This document shows, one piece after another, positions 1-12,024 of a stretch of 64,000 nt of DNA. The notes under the pieces are model-generated. The model made no database searches and was not told where the DNA came from. It was given only the letters and a program-made list of their open reading frames with translations. The DNA comes from Talaromyces rugulosus (lineage: Eukaryota; Ascomycota; Eurotiomycetes; Eurotiales; Trichocomaceae): contig NC_049565.1 of assembly GCF_013368755.1 (NCBI RefSeq), forward strand, positions 3,782,001-3,846,000, in the 5' to 3' direction. Both the position numbers and the translations under genes were made by a program. How positions within the stretch are numbered: position 1 is the stretch's first letter; every line of letters starts with the position of its first letter.

Positions 1-156
1 CTCCAGCAATGATAATGAAAACCAGACAACCTCCATCAGTAGACTAGCATCCGGACGCACAAGCTATCTAGATGCATATCGCGAAATTATAGTATTGACT
101 CAATAACATTCACCAGTGTCTACTGACTGCCAACCCGGCAGACGGGGAGCCCCGCA

Positions 157-1634
157 ATGGCACCTGCCGAGTTCACAAAAGAGCGACATATCAAGTACTT
201 TTTGCGCTGTCTCCGCACCTTACTGCCTCACCAATACACATCTGGTGACTCGGGCCGTATCCTTCTCGCTTTCTTCATCATTTCCGGGCTCGATCTCCTC
301 GGCGTGCTCAAGACCAAGACCACCGCCGAGGAGCGGCAGCGCTACATCGACTGGCTATATCATTGCCAACACCCGTCTGGAGGCATTCGGGGTTTCACTG
401 GTACCATCTTTGGCGGAGACGATAAACGAACCCCCGAAAACGAAGCCTGGGATCCGGCAAATCTGCCCTCTACCTTTTTGGCGTTGGAGACATTGCTCTT
501 GTTGGGCGACGATTTCTCGCGGCTGAATCGGAAAGGGTGTCTGATCTGGCTGCGGAAGCTGCAGCGAGAGAATGGCAGTTTTGGAGAGACTCTTGGAGTG
601 GATGAGGAGATTGAGGGAGGTAGTGATCTGAGGTTTTGCTATTGTGCCGCTGGCATCAGGTATCTGCTTCGCGGTCCGCACAAGAATGATGTGCCGGGTG
701 TTGAGGATATCGATGCGGCGAGATTGGTGTCTTTTATCCAATCTTCTCAGGTGCGATCTATTCTCTCGCTTAACGGAGCAGTACTCATAGTTACATCGAA
801 CAGTCGTATGAAGGTGGTTTGGCAGAAGCATCCTTTTGTGAAGCTCACGGTAATTATCACCTTGTCTATCTATAAATCCACATCTCTGACCATTTTCAAC
901 AGCGGGCCATACCTACTGCGGAATTGGCGCTTTATCTTTCTTAAAAAGAACGGATGGAAATGTTCAAGAAACGGAATTATTACTTCCCCAAAGCGAAAGA
1001 TTCAACTCTCTTCTCAGTTTTCTTGTTTCGAGGCAGACTACGGAATTAGAAGAGGAGGAGGATGACGACGACGAAGATGAACACAGCGATTCAGAAGACC
1101 CAGAAGCAGCAACGAACCCTGTCTTAGAGACAAAGATGGCCATGGACTCGCTTTCTTTGAATGAAAAATTCGAAATATTACCGGACCTCCTACCACAAAA
1201 TGCCGACTCATTGGTGTGGGCCGGCTTCAGCGGCCGCTCTAACAAAATCGCAGATACATGCTATTGTTTCTGGGTGACAGGGGCTCTAGATGTGAGCACC
1301 CACCTTCCTATTATTCACGTTTCTTACTAACTTAATTCTAGATCATTGAACAATTGCCCGTTATCAATGCAACCAGTCTCCGTCGATACCTCCTGGAGAA
1401 GACACAACATATAATTGGAGGGTTCGGAAAATCTGTGGGTGAGCCACCAGGTAAGACGTTCCCCCCGGATTTTGTTCAATAGATTGTTTCTGACCGAGCA
1501 CAGATCTTTACCACGCCTACCTGGGCATGATGGCTCTTGCCCTGATCAATGAGCCTGGACTTGAAGCTGCAGATGCAACATTGTGCACAGGAGCAAGTCT
1601 CTCACAGAACCTGGAGTCTCTCCCATGGTGGTAG
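157..1634 (+). CDS. cdc43: geranylgeranyltransferase type I beta subunit
   Basis: Exons are 157-750, 804-849, 903-1291, 1342-1450 and 1504-1634, giving 422 aa. The product is the catalytic beta subunit of protein geranylgeranyltransferase I, which prenylates CaaL proteins such as Rho GTPases in the cytosol together with the shared alpha subunit. The sequence shows prenyltransferase barrel repeats (GGIRGFTGTIFGG near residue 75; FCYCAAGIRYLL near 170; GHTYCGIGALSFL near 216). The expected zinc ligands are the Asp and Cys of DTCYCFW (about 331-333) and the His of DLYHAYLG in the last exon. An acidic stretch of Glu/Asp at about 262-278 interrupts the barrel between repeats and looks like a surface loop insertion. 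The start is the first ATG giving the conserved FTKERHIKYFLRCL N terminus. The family call is firm; the last two introns are inferred from splice motifs and frame. Confidence 0.88.
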
Positions 1635-2433
1635 AACCATAGATGTGTGATTACATATTAAGGAAATATCAATAGGCATGCAGAAATGATAAGTTCGTAG
1701 AATATACGTAGTATAAAATGTAAAATATAAATAGAGCACCGTTGCGGCTAGCCGTATGGGGAAGGCCCACGTTTCCAGGCACGCTCCCGCAACTCCGACG
1801 GAGCGAGCGCCTTCCTTCTGCAGACAACTAACTACACTGCACCTCAAGCTTGAATCCGATCGCTACGACTTCTTCACTATCACGCTTCAAAGGGTATGCA
1901 AATCGGTCTCCAGCCCCTTGGTATAAATATCCGTCAATCGTGTCTTAACCGGACCGACCCTACCAGGACCTATTACATTTCACCCGGACTTGCTACGTTG
2001 TTCCCTGATTTCCTCCGTCGCCGATCCTCCCCTCCTTCGACAATCAGCCCCGAGAATCCCTGCTAGATGTGTCCGGAAATACTCTTGCTTCTTTGATTCA
2101 CTGCTCTGTCATCATCATCTTTTTTTTGGTCATTTTTCCATCCGCTCATTTCCCTCCATATTCGCCATCTCCGCCCATCTTCGGCTCCTTGCCAGATATT
2201 CACCACACGGCGCAATATATCCTTGCCACTCTCGCCCGACCTAGAGATTTTAGTCAGCATCGGCCTTAACGACATCCATCGCCCTCACATCGCATAAAAC
2301 AAAAGACGTATCCGAATGGCACGTGTGTGAAGACAGCTGGCTGCCTCGGAGTGGTAAACATTGGAAATACTAGCAACCCCGTGCCGTTCTCCCCTCGAGG
2401 CAACTTGTCGTGTGCGCGCTCCAATCTCGACAC
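1635..2433. other. intergenic region and kinase leader
   Basis: This holds the 3' side of the prenyltransferase gene and the promoter/leader of the kinase. It is pyrimidine-rich from about 1980 to 2290, as in many fungal leaders, and contains one CACGTG at 2320-2325, about 110 bases before the chosen start. Several short open frames on both strands were not credible as genes. Confidence 0.5.
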
Positions 2434-5400
2434 ATGCAGCCGGCCAGGACGAGAGCAGAGGCCCTCACCCAGAAGGAAAAGGTGAGTTGCGTCTGTGGTT
2501 TCTGGCTACTGTTTATTTCCGGCTGCTTTCCGGCTACCTGGCCCTTGGATTAGAACTGACGGATGGGGATGACACAGCTTGCTAGCTCCTACAATGAATT
2601 ACTTCAGTATGCCACTCTATCGACTTTCCCCATCATACTCTTTCTAACACCCTTTACAGGGAATTCTCAGCAACAGACCTCCGGAATGTAGGGAATTACG
2701 CTCTCGGAAGGCTGGTGGGAAAGGGATCCTTTGGCAAGGTCTACCTCGCAACGCACAAGCTCACCAACAATTCCAAGGTTTGTGACATATGCTTAGAATG
2801 AGTGTTAAGATGCTGACGCGATTTCTATACAGGTTGTTCTCAAATCGTCGAATAAACAAGACTCCAACCTTGCGCGTGAGATTCACCATCATCGACAATT
2901 TTTGCACCCTCATATTGCCCGGTTGTACGAGGTCATCGTTACGGAGAATTTGGTTTGGTTGGTCTTGGAATACTGTCCAGGTATGTCACATTATATCGGG
3001 TTAGACAGTACATTTCTAACGCCATCTCTTACACGCAGGCGACGAATTGTACAATTACCTCTTGAACAATGGTCCTTTGCCGGTCGAAAAGGTTCAGCGG
3101 ATCTTCGCGCAGCTTGTTGGTGCTGTTTCCTACGTACATAGCAAGTCGTGTGTTCACCGGGATTTGAAGTTGGAAAATATTCTGTTGGATAAGAACGAGA
3201 ACGTCAAACTATGCGATTTTGGGTTTACTCGCGAGTACGAAGGCAAGACGAGCCATCTACAAACCTTCTGCGGAACAATATGCTACAGTGCTCCGGAAAT
3301 GCTCAAGGGGGAGAAATACGCCGGTGAAAAGGTTGACGTGTGGAGCTTAGGAATTATCCTATATGCCCTGCTAGCTGGAGAACTGCCGTATGACGACGAT
3401 GACGACCAGGAAACCAAAGCCAGAATCCTCAAGGAGGACCCAAAATATGACGACAAATTTTCAGAGGAGGCCCGGTCGCTTGTTAGTAAACTACTTTCTA
3501 AGCGGCCACTGTTACGCCCAACATTGGCCGATATTCTGGCGCACCCCTTTCTAGGAGAACATGGAGCCGAGCAACAGGCCATTCTGGAACGGTCACGGCC
3601 GTCACCTTTTACAACTGCACTTGAGAAGACAACATTGTTGCGGATGAAGGGCGCTGGTGTGAATATCGACCAAGTCATTGAAAACGTCCTGGCGCAAAGA
3701 TGCGACGCTCTAGCTGGATGGTGGGCACTGCTGATTGAAAAAGAGGAGCGCAAGGAAAAGAGGCGCGAGCGGAAACGAAGAGAAAAGGAAGTTGAAGCCC
3801 GCAGTATCCGACGATTGAGTGCCGCCAGCAGCCGCTTGGAACGGATTTCTGCTGCTTTGGTTGAAGTTGATGAGGAGGGTACGGCGATAGACACTCTTCA
3901 AGCTCGCGGTAGGAGAGATCGTCGCAGTTTGCCCAACCGTAAGTTTCATGGCCGAATTTATACGGAAAGAGTACTAACGTTTCACAGCCGAGTTTTCAAT
4001 CCCCGAGGTTCCCAAGGTGCCTGAAGAATTCACTGGCAGTGTGCCTTTGGATAGCACGCTGCCTCCAAGACCCATTGACAAGGATTCCGTACGTTCCTTG
4101 AGCTCGACACGACGACGTCCAGTACCGCCGCCTAAAGAAAATCGCCGCTCGAGACCTAGCATGCTCCACGTTAGTGCTTCTCAGCCAGAGCTAGCGTCGC
4201 ATTCAAGTGGTCTCTTCAGACGCCGCACAGGTCGGCGTAACCACCACTCATTCATCAGTCAACTGGCTTCACTCAAGCATTGGATTGTTGAATCTGCAAA
4301 ACGCGCCAAGTCGCCTCATCCGAGAACACCAAAAAGCGGCAACGGACAGACTCTCAAGTTCCGAGTAGACAAGTCTAGCCCCGGAAAGAGCCAGGATTCG
4401 AACAAGACACCCGGTGGAGGATCTTCGGCCAACACAAATGCTTCCGTTGTTACCCCGACGCAGGTAAAGCGGTCCTCGAATGCCAGTAGCCTGGCCCCTA
4501 ACAGCGTCTCCTATGCCAACCATCGGAACTCATATGGTCGCCAGCCTCGAACAAACCGCAATTCCCTGTCACCCACTCCTATCACCCCGCGAGGCTCCTC
4601 CTATCGGCGCTCTTCAGTTGGTCTGCGCGGGCGCAAATCGACCTCTTCTTCAATTTCCTCTGTCCGGAGTATCCATCACGCCCACACGCATTCAAAGGCC
4701 TCGTCTATCTCGTCTAACAGCATCGATACCCTGTCAACACCGACAGCGTCGAACAGGGTAAGCCGGTCACCTCATACCTCTGTCAAGGTGCTTCCTGCAA
4801 CTCCAATCGCTGCTGCTCGTTTTCCCAACAATATTCGACTAGTCCGGAATTCGGCCCATGGGTTGCGGGACGTGAACGAGCCCGAAAACCACGGCATATA
4901 CTCTGTGTTCAACGAGACGGCTCCAGGTCCGATGATGTCGTCTCCTTCTGGGTTTGTATTTGCTCGGCGGAAGCGAACTCCTTTCAAAGGGCCAATGGTC
5001 CACACCGGTAATACTGTCGTGTCTAACGGCTTTGCTACACCTAATCTATCTCCACCACTTCTCAAGGGCGCTGGAGCACAAGATATTGCAAAACCTGCAA
5101 CCCGCAAAAGTCAGATCATCGAAGAAGGCGATGAAATAGACGAGGAAGACATCGAGGAAGTTGATACATTCAGCAATCCGGACATTACAGACGAGAAAAA
5201 TGAGCCTTGTATAGAGCCAATCGAGGAAAAGCTGCACGTTGAAACTGCTTTTGCAGAAAAAGCGGAAGCATCCGGTTCGTCTAAACCGGTTCTTCAGCCA
5301 GCGCCCGATCTGCCATCTCCAGGTGTTCACCCGCCTCGTTCGTCGTCGCTTAACACGCCGGATCTGCAAGAAGTGGGAGAAGAAGAAGAAGAAGAAGAGA

Positions 5401-5561
5401 ATTCTAGAGACGACTTGACGGCCATCCTTCCATCTGCTGCTCATGTTGACAAAGAGTTGACCAACGCTAGCACCACTACTACCACCATCACCGAAGAAGA
5501 AGATCATACCTTACAGCCCAACCCAAAAGACTCTGCACTTGATACCACGACCGCACAATAG
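2434..5561 (+). CDS. kfsA: Ser/Thr protein kinase, Kin4/Frk1 (KfsA)-like
   Basis: Exons are 2434-2481, 2578-2606 (29 nt), 2660-2777, 2833-2980, 3039-3938 and 3988-5561, giving 938 aa. The kinase domain lies at about residues 38-300. It has a Gly loop GKGSFGKVYLA, a catalytic loop HRDLKLENIL, DFG in LCDFGFTREY, a T-loop ending TFCGTICYSAPEML, and DVWSLGIILYALL. An unusual acidic run DDDDDQE follows GELPY. The remaining 630 or so residues are Ser/Thr/Pro/Arg-rich and low in complexity, with acidic runs near the end. This layout, N-terminal CAMK-type kinase plus long disordered tail, fits the fungal Kin4/Frk1 group, called KfsA in Aspergillus nidulans, linked to septum and spindle-position control. 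The symbol is by resemblance. Start: the first ATG joined by good splice sites to the conserved LASSYNELLQEFSATDLRNV stretch. Confidence 0.8.
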
Positions 5562-6189
5562 ATCATCATTCGTTCAAGAAATGTTTCCCCCCGTCCGTTT
5601 GTTTGTTTTTTTGTTTATCTGATCACTCGTTATTTATCTATCTTGATTTTTGTCATATCATGTCGATGTCCATCATATATTTCCCTTTCCCTTCGTTTCT
5701 GTTTTCTTTTTGAGTACATATACACTTTATAACCATATTTGTTTATACCCCTTTTAGCCTACTGCTAGCTGCTACTACTATCTGTCTAATTGAGATACTT
5801 TTTTTTATATTTGTTTTGCTGCTACTTATAGTTATTAGAAACGGAATACGGAATGCCTGCTTTTTTATCTCTTTTTTCACTAAAAATTGAATGAATACAT
5901 AGAACAATAAAGTAATGCAAACCGAAAAAGAAAAAGAAACCAGAAATGAAATGCAGGGTCTATTGCTTGCATGCTTCGCTTCTATTCTAAATTTCTTTCT
6001 TTGCCCCCCATACATACATCCCACACCAAACACATCCACACACACACTCGAACACGCAATACTAAACTGTATACAGCAAAAGCCCTCTACATCATTCTTC
6101 TTGTTTTACTAAGAAAGGGAGAGAGAAAAAAAAACAAAAAAAACATGTACTATCCAATCTATGTGTCCATAACCAGACAAGGTTTTTGT
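5562..6189. other. convergent 3' region
   Basis: The kinase gene from the left and the calcium-pump gene from the right end here. The DNA is T-rich then A-rich, with AATAAA-like signals in both directions (for example aacaataaag near 5905), and no credible gene. It presumably holds both 3' UTRs. Confidence 0.5.
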
Positions 6190-9100
6190 TTATGCGGCTT
6201 TCACTTTTCCGTTGGCGTTGACGGATTCAACGGACTCGACACGTCGATCGTAGACGCGGCGTTCGACGAATTTGAGGATTTCGTCGATTACACTTTAAAA
6301 AAAAAAAAAGGTCAGTTATATGCAAATAAAAGTCAAAGAAAGTGGGGGAAAAGAGCGGGAGCTTACATCACTGGAGAGCTGATAATCAAAACAGCCTTCC
6401 ATTCATCCCAGTCCAAGGGCATGATTGCAAACAGACCTTGCAAGAAAGGAACGTAAAGGATGGCAAAGTGTAGAGACATGGACAGGATGATGGCGTAGAT
6501 CAGCATCATGTTTTTCCACAGTGGGAAAGTGAGGAGTGACTCGCTCGACGAGAGCGCGTTCATGGCGTTGAGCATCTCGATGACCACCAGGATGGATAGA
6601 GATACGGTCGAGGCTGACTTGGACATGTCGTTGCCGAACATGGAGCAGCCGATCTCGGAGAATTCGGTGGAGCATTTGTGGAAGTGAGACTATACACATG
6701 TTAGTATTATATATATCATATATATATAGGATGGGTAACGCACCAATTGCCAGTAGGAAATTTGGGGGCCGGATGGGTTGTACATGAACCACCACACGTA
6801 TCCAAACACAGTCGCAGCACCCACGTAGATGCCAACAACCATGTACCGGAAGAACAGCCACCCTCCGACGAGAGCTTCGTTCCGTCCGCGAGGAGGTCGC
6901 TTCATCACATCGTTATCGGCTGGGTTGAAAGAGAGAGCAGTAGCAGGCAGACCATCGGTGACCAAGTTCACCCACAGCAGCTGAACCGGGACCAAAGCCT
7001 CGGGCAGGCCCAACGCCGCAGTCAAGAAGATGGACACAACCTCTCCAATGTTGGAGGAAATCAAATACCGGATAAACTGCTGCGTGTTGCTGTAGATAGA
7101 TCGGCCCTCGCTGACGGCAACCTCGATGGTGGCAAAGTTGTCATCGGCAAGTACCATGTCAGCGGCGAGTTTGGCGACATCAGTGCCAGTTCCCATGGCC
7201 ACACCAATGTCGGCTTTCTTCAGAGCAGGGGCATCATTGACACCGTCACCAGTCATGGCAACAACGTGGCCGAGAGATTGAAGGAGGTCAACCAATTTCG
7301 ACTTGTGGGAGGGTTCAGTTCGGGAGAAAAGAGACGCGGTTTTGATAGCATCGATTTGTTCGCTCTCGCTGAGGTTATCAAACTCTCTTCCAGTAAAACT
7401 CTTGCCTTGAAGGTTTTCATTCGGGCCAAAGACGCCGATTTGACGGCAAATGGACTCGGCGGTGTTTCGGTTATCACCGGTGATAACGATAATGCGGATA
7501 CCGGCTTCGCGGCAGTTCTTGACAGAGCCGATAACTTCAGGACGAGGAGGATCAAGCATGCCGACAAGGCCAATCAGAGTCATGTTGCGTTCCAGTTGAG
7601 TGTATTCTTCAGGAGTCTTTGCAGTGCGCAAGAGCGGGTTAGTCGAGATATCACTGACGCTGGCAAGTGCAATGACACGAAGGCCCCGGTTACCACATTC
7701 AGTCACCTTCTGCAAAACCAGATTGATCTGGCTCTGGGTCAGGGGCACACGAGAGCCATTATCACCAAGAACAGTATGCGAGCAGCGCTCGAGGATCGAT
7801 TCCGGAGCACCCTTAACCAGAAGCTTCTGCTCCTTGCCTTCACCAGCCAGTACAGACATGCTTTTGCGGTCTCGAGAGAATTCATAGGTAGCCTTCACTG
7901 GCAACTTGGACTCGTAGTGTTTACTGGTGGCATGCATTCTACTAGAGGGACCAAGTGCTCGCAGATTCTTATTGAAAACAGCATCGTCGGTACCGATCTT
8001 CTCGACAAGTACGCGTAGAGCACCTTCGGTGGGTTCGCCAATGCAGGAATAACCAGTCTTTGGGTCGTATGCCAAGGTAGCCTCGTTGTTAAGTGCGAGT
8101 ACTTCCGACATTTGGCGAATCGTGGAAGAAGAAGCCGCCAAATCGATCAATTCTTTGCCATTCTTTGTCAATGAGCCCTGCGGGGCAAAAGTGGTACCTT
8201 CGACGTCGATCTCCTCAAGATCTTTTCCAGAGCTGTTCAGATAGACAATTGTCTCCACACTCATCTGGTTAGTAGTCAAGGTTCCGGTCTTGTCTGAACA
8301 GATTACACTGCAGCTTCCCAGTGTCTCAACCGAGGGCAGCGACCTAACGACGGCGTTCTTTGCAGCCATTTTGCGAGTTCCCAAAGCCAAACAAGTAGTA
8401 ATGACGACGGCGAGACCTTCGGGAATGGCGGCAACACCGAGAGAGACGGCAATCTTCAGGTAATAGATGGCACCCTTGACCCAACCTCCGTGGGATGGGT
8501 CGTTGAAGTGTTCGATGTTGATCAACCAGACGACGATACAGATAACGGTAATGACCTTGGCGAGAACATCGCCAAAGTCATTCAATTTCTGCTTCAAAGG
8601 CGTGGGCTCCGAAATTTGAGAAGTAATGCTTTCATGGATGCCTCCGATGGCGGTGGAAGCGCCGGTGAGAACGACAATGGCAGTTGCATGGCCGGCGACG
8701 ACGGTGGTGCCGGAGAAAATCATGTTGGTCTGGTCTTGTTTGACGGCTTGGGTATCCTTGACGACGGTAGTATCCTTGGAAACACTTTCACTCTCGCCAG
8801 TCAAGATAGCCTGGTCGATACGGAAGCTGTTGCTCTGAACGGAGAGCACCCGGCAATCGGCGGGGATGCGGTCCCCCACTGCGATGTTGATAACATCTCC
8901 GGGGACCAACTCCTCGGCCTTGATTTTTTGCAGTGTCCCATTGCGCACGACCTTGGCCTCGTTGGCCGAGTATTCCTGGAGAGCAGCAATTGCTTTTTCA
9001 GCACTGCTTTCTTGCGACACGCCGACGATGGCATTCAGGATCAGGATGGTAAGAATCTAGCGGAACAAGCATTAGTAAGATTTTTTATTTATTTATTTTT

Positions 9101-9475
9101 TTCAAGCGGATTAAAAATCCACTTACAACAGCCGGATCAACAAAGGCAGTCCAGTCGTCTCCTTCTTCAAAAAGAGCGAGCACGAAGGAAATCGCGGCGG
9201 AAACAAGGAGGATCAGGACGAGCTGGTCCTTGAACTGTTCCAAAACCAGTTTCCAGAGAGGGGTGGCTTCGTCTTCGGCGATAGCTGTTCGTATCATACA
9301 GGATCAGCATTGAACAAGTAACGCATCTAGACTTGAAATGCAAAGGCAACGACTCACCATTTGGACCATACTTTTCCCGTGACCGTAGGACTTGTTCTTT
9401 GGACAAGCCAGCTTCGGCCGCCACGCCGAACTCCTTTAAGACATCCGCAGGCGAGCGAGTATATGAGTGCTCCAT
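6190..9475 (-). CDS. srcA: SERCA-type P-type Ca2+-ATPase
   Basis: Exons in gene order are 9475-9358, 9284-9127, 9056-6744, 6689-6367 and 6292-6190, giving 1004 aa. It pumps Ca2+ into the ER/secretory lumen at the cost of ATP. It has the cation-ATPase N-terminal region ([17 protein letters not shown]), the actuator motif LTGES, M4 IPEGL (near residue 303), the phosphorylation site [11 protein letters not shown] (Asp near 347), nucleotide-binding KGAPES, hinge [17 protein letters not shown], and C-terminal membrane helices including [14 protein letters not shown]. Length and motifs match animal SERCA and fungal SrcA rather than the vacuolar PMC or Golgi PMR groups. The last intron joins SSPV to [13 protein letters not shown], a typical SERCA end. 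The final exon encodes only the last 34 or so residues. The gene diverges from the 14-3-3 gene across a 1.2 kb spacer. Confidence 0.92.
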
Positions 9476-10071
9476 TGGGGGCAGCAAGAATCCACGGTCG
9501 ATATCAGACAGGCTGATCACGACGACGAAAGGGTGGACAAAAGAGGGACGGACAAGGGAAGAGAAAAGAAAAGCAGAAGAGGACAGCAAGAAGAGGGCGG
9601 CTATTCGCGCCGGTAGGGCGGAAGTCGGCCGCCGTGCAGGGCCAAGCGGCACTCGGACGGACCTATTATATTTGGTTCGTTCTGGCCACATAAAAATACA
9701 TGTGCTTTGCTGGTTGGGAGATTAGGCTGTATTATCTGTGTTTGTTTTAATATCAAGCTATTGTTTATTATTATAATATGACATGAAAATCCAAACTGTC
9801 TACCAGAGGGGCGGAAAACACAACTTCTCTACTGCTATCAAGTATCAGCAAACTTTAGAAGTCAGTAAACAATGTAAACAGTATAAACAGTATAAAAAAT
9901 AAACAGTAAATAAGAATGACTTTTTTCATAATCTGGTCCGGCAACGTGTTCTCTTCAGCCTGATTGGAGATGTTATTAATAGGGTTCTAGACCCGGTCAG
10001 GTGATGCCCAGTCAGGTGACCGTTCGAAGTCTCTGGTTTTCTCTGGCTTTCCAGCTCCACTATTGTTGTTG

Positions 10072-10102
<31 letters not shown>

Positions 10103-10692
10103 ATTTACTATTTTATATCTGTGTTGTTGACGCTGTCTTGTGGTGGCTGATGATGCATCAGGTCAGCCTCGTCACGTGCATAACATGTCCCTCTTACACT
10201 ACATCACTATCAGACTCTTGTTATTGACCTATCCACAAACAAGAAACCATTTATTCTATCTCATACTAATACTAATACTAATAACAACAATAATGTAAGA
10301 GTCATCAACTCAGCCTCGACTTCCCCTCACTTGTCACGTGACACCTGCCAGCGCCAAGGCAGACAAGCCCAAAAGGCGCAATTCCATGGTGATAATAATA
10401 CAAAAAGTGTAAAATCGAATAGAACTAATAGCAGGAAATAGAATAATAAAAATAGTCATCCGGTCATATGCTGGACTGGGCGACGCTAGGCCCAAAGAGC
10501 GGCTGCGCTGTTATCGGGCGGGCTGGTTCGTTCATCAGGCAAAGACTGCCTCGTGGGTTTTCTCCATCCGACTTTTTTCCTCTCTCTGACTACTTTTCCC
10601 CCCCAAGCTTCTTCTCTTTTCCAATCTCATCCTCACAACCTGTGCCCTCGATCTCGGCGACTTCCCATCCCGCTACCAAACACATCCCAACC
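9476..10692. promoter_or_regulatory. divergent promoter region SERCA / 14-3-3
   Basis: This 1.2 kb spacer separates two divergent housekeeping genes. It contains two CACGTG boxes (10173-10178 and the 10-bp palindrome GTCACGTGAC at 10333-10342), a partly repeated CAGTCAGGTGAC-like sequence near 9995-10021, simple AAACAGTATA repeats near 9880-9900, and a TTG/TTA microsatellite. The part just before the 14-3-3 start (10560-10680) is strongly pyrimidine-rich, as expected for a highly expressed gene's leader. Confidence 0.5.
10061..10102. repeat. (TTG)n(TTA)n microsatellite
   Basis: About four TTG units run into about nine TTA units with no interruption. A shorter ACTAAT-type repeat lies at about 10264-10284 in the same spacer. 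Both are simple-sequence repeats in non-coding DNA. Confidence 0.85.
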
Positions 10693-12024
10693 ATGACTTC
10701 TGAGGTATGTACACTCATCGCGCAACCCCTCCTTGTACCGCCAGCCAGCGCCATGCTGGGCTGGCTGCGTGTCTACCCCACGCCCTTCAAATATCTGTGA
10801 GGTCATCTAGGCTGACTCGATCCATCACTATCAGCGTGAAAGGTATTAATCCCTGCGTGTTCCGCCTGCACGGCCGTTGCAGGCTTGCAGCCCACCGTCG
10901 CGATGCTAACACCCGCAAAAGCAAGACTTTTCTCGCCAGGCTCTGCGAGCAGGCTGAGCGCTATGACGGTAAGCCACTGAAAGGCTAACGATGCCCGATC
11001 TCGTTCACTGACTGGTGTTTTTTTGCGTTTGTGAAGAAATGGTCACATACATGAAGGTGCGTCTTGCTCAATACCAAAACAAACGATCCCCCCCCACAAA
11101 CTCTAACATATCTATATAGGAGGTTGCCAACGTATGTTCCTGATATCATTTATCTCTTCTTCGCGCAGTCATTTAACAACTCGGTAGCTGAGCGGTGAAC
11201 TCACTGTCGACGAGCGCAATCTCCTCTCCGTCGCCTACAAGAACGTGGTTGGCACCCGCCGTGCCTCGTGGCGCATTATTTCGTCCATCGAGCAGAAGGA
11301 GGAATCCAAGGGCTCCGAGCAGCACGTCACCATCATCCGCGACTACCGCCAAAAGATTGAGACCGAGCTGGAGAAGGTCTGCCAGGATGTCCTCGATGTC
11401 CTCGACGAGTCTCTCATCCCCAAGGCCGAGTCTGGCGAGTCCAAGGTCTTTTACCACAAGATGTACACAGCCCACTGCTCTTATCTCAACGTCAGAACTT
11501 AACTTTTGTCTGCAGGAAGGGTGACTACCACCGTTATCTCGCTGAATTTGCTTCTGGCAACAAGCGCAAGGTTGCAGCTACTGCCGCTCACGAAGCTTAC
11601 AAGGTAATCCACCTATTCCCCTCTTTCCATGAACTACTCCTAATTTGTTGCTCTTTAGAACGCCACCGATGTTGCACAGACCGAGCTCACGCCTACCCAC
11701 CCCATCCGCCTTGGCCTTGCGCTGAACTTCTCCGTCTTCTACTATGAGATCTTGAACTCACCAGACCGTGCCTGCCACCTCGCCAAACAGGCATTCGATG
11801 ACGCCATTGCCGAGCTCGACTCGCTTTCGGAGGAGTCCTACCGCGACAGCACCCTCATCATGCAGCTGCTGCGTGACAACCTTACTCTCTGGACCTCCTC
11901 CGACGGTGGTGAGCCCGAGAACGCCGAGGCCAAGGAGGACAAGCCAACTGAGGGTGAGCCTGCCGCTGAGCCCAAGGAGGAAGAAGCCCCCGCTGAGGCT
12001 CCCGCACCCGCCTCCGAGTCATAA
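10693..12024 (+). CDS. artA: 14-3-3 protein
   Basis: Eight exons are inferred: 10693-10704, 10835-10842 (8 nt), 10922-10968, 11037-11056 (20 nt), 11120-11131 (12 nt), 11188-11462, 11516-11603 and 11659-12024, giving 275 aa. The product is a dimeric phosphoserine/phosphothreonine-binding adaptor, called ArtA in A. nidulans. Recognisable parts are [68 protein letters not shown] and the groove helix [19 protein letters not shown]; the tail is acidic (Glu/Ala/Pro-rich). The 8-nt exon was deduced because exon 1 (MTSE) can reach the conserved KTFLARL frame only through CGTGAAAG, which is flanked by good AG and GT sites and yields MTSERESKTF, the expected fungal N terminus. Family call near certain; the microexon is inferred but well supported. 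Confidence 0.93.

Noticed and set aside
6747..8018. 423-codon plus-strand open frame opposite the Ca2+ pump gene
   Set aside because: It is the antisense shadow of a strongly conserved coding exon; its composition has no family resemblance.
10468..10800. 110-codon plus-strand frame covering the 14-3-3 start
   Set aside because: It is the pyrimidine-rich leader read through the first intron; it conflicts with the conserved 14-3-3 N terminus.
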